DNA from: Proteus vulgaris
GTDB taxonomy: Bacteria > Pseudomonadota > Gammaproteobacteria > Enterobacterales > Enterobacteriaceae
Assembly (NCBI RefSeq): GCF_016239305.1
Contig: NZ_JAEHOQ010000003.1
Location: 124,001-188,000 of the forward strand
Length of the DNA: 64,000 nt
Direction: 5' to 3'
Positions 54,700 to 61,217 of this stretch are shown one piece after another. A program made the translations under genes and the position numbers. Position 1 is the first letter of the stretch, and every line of letters starts with the position of its first letter. Under the pieces are notes generated by a model, which did no database searches, was not told the DNA's origin, and saw only the letters and a program-made list of their open reading frames with translations.

Positions 54700-54968
54700 A
54701 ATAAAACCTTAAAAGTTATAAAAAACGGTAATAATATTAATACCGAAATATTATTTATGTATTATTATTTACAGCACTTTAGATATAATAACATTAATAA
54801 TTAATGATAAAAATGTACAATCATTGAGATTGGTTTAAATTTTACAAGATATTTTTATTAAAAAACACTTAAACTATAAAATAATAAACATTATTTTAAA
54901 AACAAATAAGATTAGTTAAATTATCACTCAAATCCATTCACAGCAGATATTAATAAACAAAGTCATTT
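54700..54968. promoter_or_regulatory. Divergent promoter region of the type III island
   Basis: These 269 nt separate the invF-led minus operon and the sctD-led plus operon, so both promoters lie here. The most distinct element is a near-palindrome at 54726-54745, CGGTAATAAT followed by ATTAATACCG, with one mismatched pair. The rest is extremely AT-rich and is a likely H-NS target. The sctD start has no clear ribosome binding site. Confidence 0.5.
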
Positions 54969-56063
54969 ATGAGTAATTATATTTTTTATTATCTTTATAT
55001 TTTAAACGGACCTTTAAAAGGTACTAAAACATCACTTTCATCTCATCACTATTCTATTTTACTATACAATAGAGAAAAGAGAGAAAAGAGAGAAAAGAGA
55101 GAAAAGAGAGAAAACAGTAAAGATAAAATCAATCTATACATTCCTTTTAATGATGATTTTTCAAATGTAATTATTGATATTAAACTTTATCAAAACAATG
55201 ATGATAATATTTTAACCATAAAAAACAATAAATTAAATGAAGTTAAAATAGAAAACTTAACATTAGATAAACCCATTTATTTAAATGATACCCCAATCTT
55301 ATTAATTAGCAAATCAGATAATATAAATATTAAAAAGTTAAATTTAAGTTTAAATAAGATGAAAATAAAAACTTATTCAACTGTTTTTGTTTTTACCTTA
55401 ACGTTCGTTTTTTTTACTTTATATTGTTTTTTTAAATATAATAAAGTTATTGATAAAAATATTGATATACCAGTTCAGTTATCTTCTCTTCATTATAAAG
55501 GTGAAAACGACCATCTCTGCCTCTATGATGATTCAGATCTACAATGGATAAAAGCAGAAAATAGAGAGGATGAATATATTTACGTTGATATTAATAAAAT
55601 TAAAAATTCACTAATAGCCAGACAGCATAAAATCAATCACTTGATTTTATCAGATAAAGAAAAACCAAAAGTAATATTTATTTATCAAAATAATGCTGAA
55701 AAGGAAAAGGAGATAAATACCATTCAAAATCAATTCCCCGATGATTGTTACCCTGAGATTATTCCAATATCTATGGATAATTTAATCAATGAAATCAATA
55801 AAATCCCTTTTATTCGAAAATCTGACTATGAAATAAAGAAAGATAAAAATAGGCTTGTATTAACATTTAACACAAACTTATCTTATCAAGATAAATCAGC
55901 GTTAAATCAATTTATCAAAAAACAAACATCCTTTTTTGGTAGAAAATTTATATTTTACCAAGAGAATATAGGTAAATCTGAATTACAAAATAAAACCATG
56001 TTACAAGAAAGTAAAGGCTATATCTTTATTGATAATAAACACCTTTATTTTCCTAATGGATAA
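54969..56063 (+). CDS. sctD: Type III inner-membrane ring protein SctD (PrgH/MxiG)
   Basis: The 364-residue protein has a cytoplasmic N-terminal part, a single membrane helix at about residues 136-154 (TVFVFTLTFVFFTLYCFF) and a periplasmic ring-building part, like PrgH (392) and MxiG (371). It heads the sctD-F-I-J-K-L set, the same as prgHIJK-orgABC. A tandem 9-bp repeat (55071-55115) encodes repeated Arg-Glu-Lys in the cytoplasmic part (residues about 35-48), within what should be an FHA-like domain loop. The low sequence similarity of this family is usual. Confidence 0.87.
   Translation: MSNYIFYYLYILNGPLKGTKTSLSSHHYSILLYNREKREKREKREKRENSKDKINLYIPFNDDFSNVIIDIKLYQNNDDNILTIKNNKLNEVKIENLTLDKPIYLNDTPILLISKSDNINIKKLNLSLNKMKIKTYSTVFVFTLTFVFFTLYCFFKYNKVIDKNIDIPVQLSSLHYKGENDHLCLYDDSDLQWIKAENREDEYIYVDINKIKNSLIARQHKINHLILSDKEKPKVIFIYQNNAEKEKEINTIQNQFPDDCYPEIIPISMDNLINEINKIPFIRKSDYEIKKDKNRLVLTFNTNLSYQDKSALNQFIKKQTSFFGRKFIFYQENIGKSELQNKTMLQESKGYIFIDNKHLYFPNG
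55071..55115 (+). repeat. In-frame 9-bp tandem repeat in sctD
   Basis: AGAGAAAAG is repeated four times exactly (55071-55106), plus a fifth copy with one change (55107-55115). Each unit encodes Arg-Glu-Lys, so gain or loss of units keeps the frame. Confidence 0.9.
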
Positions 56064-56104
56064 AAATCTCATTTTTAAAAAGAATACTTTAAGAGAACAA
56101 TATT

Positions 56105-56371
56105 ATGTCAACAACCCCAACAGGGAATGCGAATACTGAAGATGCAAGCTCAATTCAAAATATTGATGACTATTTTCAAAACCCCGTAAAAAACCAAAGC
56201 GAGGCTTTAAAGAAAGCCTTAGAAACATTAAAAATGGATACGTCTAATGCAGCGGCATTAGCAGATTATCAGGCAAAACTCGCGGAATATAATATAACGA
56301 GAAATGCTCAATCGACATCAATTAAAGTCGTAAAAGATCTTGCCATGAGCATTATTGGTAATATGCGCTAA
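56105..56371 (+). CDS. sctF: Type III needle protein SctF (PrgI/MxiH)
   Basis: An 88-residue helical-hairpin protein. The central turn sequence (SEALKKALETLKMDTSNAAALADYQAKLAEYN) and the C-terminal KVVKDLAMSIIGNMR match PrgI/MxiH needle subunits, in which the C-terminal helix lines the channel. Length is near PrgI (80) and MxiH (83). AGAGAACA stands before the ATG. It follows sctD by 41 nt and precedes the inner-rod gene by 21 nt. Confidence 0.93.
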   Translation: MSTTPTGNANTEDASSIQNIDDYFQNPVKNQSEALKKALETLKMDTSNAAALADYQAKLAEYNITRNAQSTSIKVVKDLAMSIIGNMR

Positions 56372-56392
56372 CCTTTTATTTATGGAGTACGT

Positions 56393-56680
56393 ATGGCAAT
56401 TACGCCCATCACATCTATTAATTTATCCACTTTATCTGACACATCTGATGAACTAAGCCACGATACATTGTCATCCATAACAACAAAAAGTATTGCTAAT
56501 AGTTTGCAATATGAACAACAGATACAAAAGAAACTTTCTACACTCAGTCAATTGACGGATGTTCAAAGTTATACCCAACTTCAAACAACGCTCAATGATT
56601 ACACCATTAGGATGAATCTCGCCAGCACATTGGTTAGGAAATCATTAAATGTTGTCGAAACATTATTAAAGGCACAATAG
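56393..56680 (+). CDS. sctI: Type III inner rod protein SctI (PrgJ/MxiI)
   Basis: A 95-residue protein of the inner rod/needle adapter family. The C-terminal half LQTTLNDYTIRMNLASTLVRKSLNVVETLLKAQ matches PrgJ/MxiI. It anchors the needle on the export gate. GGAG lies 7 nt upstream of the ATG. Length is near PrgJ (101) and MxiI (97). Confidence 0.9.
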   Translation: MAITPITSINLSTLSDTSDELSHDTLSSITTKSIANSLQYEQQIQKKLSTLSQLTDVQSYTQLQTTLNDYTIRMNLASTLVRKSLNVVETLLKAQ

Positions 56681-56682
56681 TA

Positions 56683-57456
56683 ATGAGAGCTAAATCTTTA
56701 TTATGCGCACTATTATTTTGTCTATTTCCATTGCTTTCGGGTTGTAAAGATCAATCACTTTTGACGGGTCTTAATCAACGCCAAACAACACAAGTACAGG
56801 CGGTATTGCAAAAACATCACATTACAACAACTCAAATCGCGCTGGGTAAAGGTTTATTCGATATTACAGTTAAAAAAGAAGATTTTGCCATTGCAGTACA
56901 AATTTTAGAACAATATCAACTACCAACCAATGCACGTATCGAAGTGACACAAATATTTCCTTCCGATGCATTAGTTTCTTCACCTCAGGCAGAAAAAGCG
57001 CGACTGATTTCTGCACTTGAGCAACGATTAGAACAATCCTTGATCACAATTGACCATATTATTGATGCAAGGGTTCATATCAGTTATCCCCTTTCATTAT
57101 CAGAGCGAGGAATATCGGCTCCTCATGCCTCTGCATTAATTTTTTATGAGGAAAATACATTGGATGGTGACCAGCTGAGTGAAGATGTCCGTGCTTTTAT
57201 TAACAATGCATTTAGTGATATGAGTATAAATAATATTACTGTGTTACTTTATTCAAGGAATATAAATAAACTCACGAAGCCTAATATAGTTATCCCCGAT
57301 GAAGATCATTCAATTTTCTTTCAATATGGCTGGTTAATTGCACTAGTATCAATCAGTATCATCATTATTGCCGTTCTGGTGTTAATAAAGTATCGCCGCG
57401 AAAAAACAATATTGCGAGAGGAAAAACAAAACCATGCTCACTCTTCAGCAATTTGA
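56683..57456 (+). CDS. sctJ: Type III inner-ring lipoprotein SctJ (PrgK/MxiJ)
   Basis: The 257-residue lipoprotein has a lipobox LSGC with Cys21, a periplasmic YscJ/FliF-type ring domain (about 22-190, including SPQAEKARLISALEQRLEQSL) and a C-terminal membrane helix (about 210-232). It forms the 24-mer inner-membrane ring with SctD. Length agrees with PrgK (252). It starts 2 nt after sctI and overlaps sctK by 23 nt. Confidence 0.96.
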   Translation: MRAKSLLCALLFCLFPLLSGCKDQSLLTGLNQRQTTQVQAVLQKHHITTTQIALGKGLFDITVKKEDFAIAVQILEQYQLPTNARIEVTQIFPSDALVSSPQAEKARLISALEQRLEQSLITIDHIIDARVHISYPLSLSERGISAPHASALIFYEENTLDGDQLSEDVRAFINNAFSDMSINNITVLLYSRNINKLTKPNIVIPDEDHSIFFQYGWLIALVSISIIIIAVLVLIKYRREKTILREEKQNHAHSSAI

Positions 57457-57991
57457 ACAACTATCTATTGTGATGTATGAACCATTACAATATATCCATC
57501 AAGATTATTATCAATTAGCGACACCCAATGACGATCTCATTTGGCAAAAGCTTTCAAATCGGCAACTTATTCAACAATACCATCTCAAAACAGAAATTGA
57601 TTTTGATCTTGAGAATGATCCTGTAGCTAGCAAACTAGTTACACAATGGTCACTCTTACCTCAATGTGCACTTTTTTTAGGGTATTTTTTCTCATCATCG
57701 GCTCTTTTACAGGTTGATAATTACTATCAATTATCCCCGACTTTACGCGCATTTCTTTCTCTAAAACCTATTGTATTTGCTGAAGAAAAAATAGATGACA
57801 CTATTGGAGAGCCTCAATATATTGGATATGAACTCTTATTTGACTTTATTTCTTCGATATCCGATGCGTTAGCACAACGCTTTGTACTCTGCTTCCCTAA
57901 AGAAAAAAAGCGAATTACGTTACCTGCAAAATTGCATTTATCACATTCTATTTTCCTTTTGGTACTGAATTATGTTGCGATCCCTGCCTGA
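57434..57991 (+). CDS. sctK: Type III sorting-platform adaptor SctK (OrgA/MxiK)
   Basis: A 185-residue cytoplasmic protein in the OrgA/MxiK position, with the aromatic N-terminal block EPLQYIHQDYYQLA. SctK links SctQ pods to the SctD cytoplasmic domain. Length is close to OrgA (199) and MxiK (175). Overlaps with both neighbours show translational coupling. Sequence conservation in this family is low, so the call is partly positional. Confidence 0.83.
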   Translation: MLTLQQFEQLSIVMYEPLQYIHQDYYQLATPNDDLIWQKLSNRQLIQQYHLKTEIDFDLENDPVASKLVTQWSLLPQCALFLGYFFSSSALLQVDNYYQLSPTLRAFLSLKPIVFAEEKIDDTIGEPQYIGYELLFDFISSISDALAQRFVLCFPKEKKRITLPAKLHLSHSIFLLVLNYVAIPA

Positions 57992-58643
57992 AACTCTTTT
58001 GAGGTATACCTGTGAAGGGGTACTTATCCGTTCTCGCTATCTACGACAATTAGATAATATTCGCAGAATAGAGCAAATGACGCATAAAAGAGTGAAAAAG
58101 CGACTGATTGAACTCGATAAAAAGCAAGAATTACAATCTGTTGAAAATAAAAAACAAGCTTACGCAACAGGGTTACACGCATTATTAGGCGATATCCTGA
58201 CGCTATGCACACAATATCACACCGAATTATGTCGTCACGAAATACAACAAAGAGAATTAATTGTTCAAGAAATTGCCCACTATTTTCAATCACCACAAAT
58301 GCAAATAGAACTAACAAAACATCTGATCACCACAGTACCAACAGAGACTAAATTAACACTAAAGATCCCGAAAACACTGCGTTCTTATGTAGAAAAATCA
58401 CTTAATGGCCTAGATGTTGATTTGATCTTTCATAATGAATCTACACTTTCTATCAATTCGGGATCACATGTTGTTTTTTTTGATCCCCCTTTATTCAAAC
58501 AAGATCTAAAAAAGCAGTTTCATCAAAGCTATTCAGAGAAAAATCACATGCTATTTTCTCAAGAAGTAAAAACGCAATTATTAGCCTATATACAAGAATT
58601 TGATGAAAATACGGTAAATAAAGGTACTCACGATGAAAATTGA
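57972..58643 (+). CDS. sctL: Type III ATPase regulator SctL (OrgB/MxiN)
   Basis: A 223-residue protein with a charged coiled-coil N-terminal half (MTHKRVKKRLIELDKKQELQSVENKKQA) and a globular FliH/SctL-type C-terminal half that binds the ATPase. Position and length fit OrgB (226) and MxiN (230). It joins SctN to the SctQ pods in the sorting platform. It starts 20 nt inside sctK and ends 11 nt inside the next gene. Confidence 0.88.
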   Translation: MLRSLPETLLRYTCEGVLIRSRYLRQLDNIRRIEQMTHKRVKKRLIELDKKQELQSVENKKQAYATGLHALLGDILTLCTQYHTELCRHEIQQRELIVQEIAHYFQSPQMQIELTKHLITTVPTETKLTLKIPKTLRSYVEKSLNGLDVDLIFHNESTLSINSGSHVVFFDPPLFKQDLKKQFHQSYSEKNHMLFSQEVKTQLLAYIQEFDENTVNKGTHDEN

Positions 58644-59070
58644 TCCTCAATATATTACCCATCAAATTAATAACGCAAAAGCAACACCTCATAGCTTATC
58701 GTCAGCATTAATAACCTCAAAAGAGGATCCCCTACAAGCGTCTCTTAACCAAGATTTTTATCAACAACTACAAAATCTCAATCTTAACAATGCAAAAGAT
58801 ATTCTTTCTTTTTTAGTACAGTATGATGTTAAAAATAAAGGTAACCAAACAATTAAAGAAAATCGCCAACGGGCCATCTTAATATATGCACGCCAACAAA
58901 GTGCTTTAGAACACACAGAAAACCAAGATGAAATCAATCAGGCCTTGATTTCATTTCTCTCTTATCAAGGTTTTTATCATCAAACTACCCTCGAATTATT
59001 GGGCATGACAGATAACCAAGATACTTATGAGGGATTTTTCAAACCAGATAGCGCATCGTTTTCATTTTGA
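58633..59070 (+). CDS. Small protein in the OrgC/MxiL position of the type III locus
   Basis: The 145-residue hydrophilic protein follows SctL with an 11-nt overlap, just as orgC follows orgB in SPI-1 and mxiL follows mxiN in Shigella. I do not see a motif that proves homology. OrgC (about 150 residues) is a secreted protein that helps needle assembly. The product is helical, rich in Gln and Asn, and lacks a signal peptide or membrane segment. It ends directly against the convergent soxR gene with no gap, which marks the right edge of the island. Confidence 0.6.
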   Translation: MKIDPQYITHQINNAKATPHSLSSALITSKEDPLQASLNQDFYQQLQNLNLNNAKDILSFLVQYDVKNKGNQTIKENRQRAILIYARQQSALEHTENQDEINQALISFLSYQGFYHQTTLELLGMTDNQDTYEGFFKPDSASFSF

Positions 59071-59520
59071 TTATAGGATCTGGGGCCCCGCCCCTTTTTC
59101 ACCTAAAATATCATCAGGATTACGTAACGGACAATCACTCAATGATAGACAACCACAACCAATACAGTGGTCAAGTCCGTTACGTAATCGTTTCAGACGA
59201 CGAATGCGTTCATCTAGCCGTACTTTCCAATCCGTTGATATTTCGTGCCATTGTTCTGCCGTTAATTTACTATTTGGCGGATACTTTCCCAATATTTCTT
59301 GGATTTCTTTTAACGGGATCCCCGTACTTTGAGCTGCCTTGATAATTGCCACATAACGCAATACAACAGGTGGGTAACGACGCTGATTACCTGCACTTCG
59401 ATAACTTTCAATTAAACCTTTTTCTTCATAAAAATGAAGTGTTGAAATAGCAACACCACTACGCTTTGCCACTTCACCTACTGTAAGTGCTCTATTGAAA
59501 TCTATTTTCTCTTTTTCCAT
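59071..59520 (-). CDS. soxR: SoxR, redox-sensing MerR-family activator
   Basis: A 149-residue MerR-family regulator with an N-terminal helix-turn-helix (LTVGEVAKRSGVAISTLHFY), a dimer helix and the [2Fe-2S] cluster ligands Cys119, Cys122, Cys124 and Cys130 (CIGCGCLSLSDC), the same numbering as in E. coli SoxR. Oxidation by redox-cycling compounds or nitric oxide makes it an activator. In E. coli soxR is divergent from soxS. Here the divergent genes encode a DoxX protein and an RND pump, and no soxS is present. A strong SoxR box lies between them. Confidence 0.96.
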   Translation of the reverse strand: MEKEKIDFNRALTVGEVAKRSGVAISTLHFYEEKGLIESYRSAGNQRRYPPVVLRYVAIIKAAQSTGIPLKEIQEILGKYPPNSKLTAEQWHEISTDWKVRLDERIRRLKRLRNGLDHCIGCGCLSLSDCPLRNPDDILGEKGAGPQIL

Positions 59521-59529
59521 CTTTTCCTC

Positions 59530-59560
59530 TTGACCTCAACTTAACTTGAGGTTTTATAGT
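59530..59560 (+). promoter_or_regulatory. SoxR-activated promoter with SoxR box
   Basis: TTGACC (59530-59535) and TATAGT (59555-59560) are separated by 19 nt, the long spacer typical of MerR-family promoters. The 18-bp box CCTCAACTTAACTTGAGG (59534-59551) lies in the spacer and differs by one base from a perfect dyad, the form known from the soxS promoter. It faces the DoxX/RND operon on the plus strand. Confidence 0.9.
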
Positions 59561-59630
59561 CCTCTCCTCAAATTAAGTCAAGCCAGTGGGATGCTGGTTT
59601 TTGTTTTTTAAGATTATTAAGGTCAGATGA

Positions 59631-60068
59631 ATGCCAAATTCAATTGCACGTATTCTCGAAAGCCGCTCTTTATGGTTTATCGCTAGATTACTTATTCTTG
59701 TTTTATTTCTTTCTTCTGGCTTTGCCAAAGTCTTTGATTACGAGAATAGCTTGGCGGAAATGCGTGCGGCGGGATTGGAGCCTGATTGGTTTTTTAATAT
59801 TGCCACTGCGATCGTCTTATTTTGTGGCTCACTTTTAGTGCTTTTCGATCGCTATCTATGGCTAGGTGCTGGCGCTTTAGCTGTCTTTTTATTTTTAACT
59901 ATTGTGATTGTTCATACCTTTTGGGATATGACGGGAGACAAAGCCATGCTGTCGATGTTTTTTGCAGTAGAGCATCTAGCCGTTATTGGTGGATTAATGA
60001 CCACAGCAATGGCAAGTCATTTCAGAGCGTTATGGAAAAAAACTAACGCAGAACACCATAAAAAATAG
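59631..60068 (+). CDS. DoxX-family membrane protein (MexG-like)
   Basis: A 145-residue protein with four membrane helices (about 13-30, 48-68, 74-95 and 110-130). The start SLWFIARLLILVLFLSSGFAKVFDYENS with GLEPDWFFNIATA matches DoxX proteins. MexG of Pseudomonas aeruginosa, a DoxX protein, is the first gene of the SoxR-controlled mexGHI-opmD operon and binds a redox-active phenazine. The same order (DoxX, fusion protein, RND pump) under a SoxR box suggests the same type of operon. The start is 71 nt after the promoter. Confidence 0.85.
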   Translation: MPNSIARILESRSLWFIARLLILVLFLSSGFAKVFDYENSLAEMRAAGLEPDWFFNIATAIVLFCGSLLVLFDRYLWLGAGALAVFLFLTIVIVHTFWDMTGDKAMLSMFFAVEHLAVIGGLMTTAMASHFRALWKKTNAEHHKK

Positions 60069-60098
60069 AAAAACAGTCACTATGGGATCAACGATAAT

Positions 60099-61205
60099 AT
60101 GAATAAAAAACTTACTCTTACTGTATGTGCTTCACTCTTTTTACTCAGTGCAGGTGCAGCGGTTTATGCGACAACATCATCTGATGAAGATGTATCACAG
60201 CAATTTGCTTACCCACCGACCAAAGTAGCATTAGCGACCGTACAATCATCAAAATTACCAAATAATATGCAAGGCGTTGGGGAATTAGAAGCCGTGCGCC
60301 AAGTCTATTTAGCCGCTGAAACTAATGGTCGTATTGCCGTGATTAATTTTGAGTCAGGGCAAACTGTTAAGGCGGGTCAAGTTTTAGCTAAATTAAATGA
60401 TGAACCTGAACAGGCGGAATTATTGCGTTTACAAGCACAATTAACTAACGCAGATAAACTCTATTCCCGTACAAGACAACTTTATAGTAAAAATGTCGCA
60501 GCCGCTGCACAATTAGACAGCACATTATCTGAGCGCGATATGATTGCTGCCTCCATTCGTGAAGTAAAAGCGCGAATTGCACAGAAAACAATAAAAGCTC
60601 CTTTTGACGGCATTGTCGGGATAAAACTTGTTCATGAAGGACAATACCTCAATGCAGGTGAACGTGTAGCATCTTTAGTCGATGCAAGTCATTTAAAACT
60701 CAACTTTTCACTTGATGAGCAAGCTGCCCCCAAAATTTCCATAAAACAGCCTATCAATATCGAGGTTGATGCTTATCCAGAAATGGTATTTACAGGTTCT
60801 ATTAATGCCGTCGATCCTCTTATTGGCCCTTCTCGTACTGTACAAGTACAAGCTGTTTTACCTAATACCGATAACAAATTAAAAGCAGGCATGTTTGCCC
60901 GTGTACAAGTTACTTCTCCAGATAGTCCTATGGTATTAACCGTACCAGAAACAGCAGTTACTTATACTGCCTATGGAGATACCGTGTTTGTAGCGCAATC
61001 TGACAATCAAAAAAACCTTATCGCTAAGCGTGTCTCTGTGAAAGTTGGATTGCGCTACAACGGCATGATCGAGATAAAAGAAGGCTTAGCCCTTGGTGAT
61101 CAAATTGTCTCATCTGGCCAAATTAAATTAAGTGATGGCATCTCAATTGAAGCGATTGAGCAAGATACCTTAGCGCTCGCTCAATCTGCGACAACAAAAC
61201 CATAA
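60099..61205 (+). CDS. RND efflux membrane fusion protein (MexH-like)
   Basis: A 368-residue periplasmic adaptor. The signal peptide or anchor lies in the first 25 residues. Then come a barrel-sandwich lipoyl domain (GRIAVINFESGQTVKAGQVLAKLNDE), a short helical hairpin (about 100-150), and the return lipoyl half KAPFDGIVGIKLVHEGQYLNAGERVASLVD. The C-terminal beta-barrel and membrane-proximal domains follow. It links the inner-membrane pump to an outer-membrane channel. No typical lipobox is seen. It is co-oriented with the DoxX gene (30-nt gap) and the pump gene (12-nt gap). Confidence 0.93.
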   Translation: MNKKLTLTVCASLFLLSAGAAVYATTSSDEDVSQQFAYPPTKVALATVQSSKLPNNMQGVGELEAVRQVYLAAETNGRIAVINFESGQTVKAGQVLAKLNDEPEQAELLRLQAQLTNADKLYSRTRQLYSKNVAAAAQLDSTLSERDMIAASIREVKARIAQKTIKAPFDGIVGIKLVHEGQYLNAGERVASLVDASHLKLNFSLDEQAAPKISIKQPINIEVDAYPEMVFTGSINAVDPLIGPSRTVQVQAVLPNTDNKLKAGMFARVQVTSPDSPMVLTVPETAVTYTAYGDTVFVAQSDNQKNLIAKRVSVKVGLRYNGMIEIKEGLALGDQIVSSGQIKLSDGISIEAIEQDTLALAQSATTKP

Positions 61206-61217
61206 CGGGAGTTAATA

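Noticed and set aside
55071-55115. CRISPR-like repeat array
   Set aside because: The units are 9 bp, contiguous and without spacers; it is a coding tandem repeat.
59027-59342. Two plus-strand open frames after the OrgC-position gene
   Set aside because: Both overlap soxR on the opposite strand, which has a full set of family residues.
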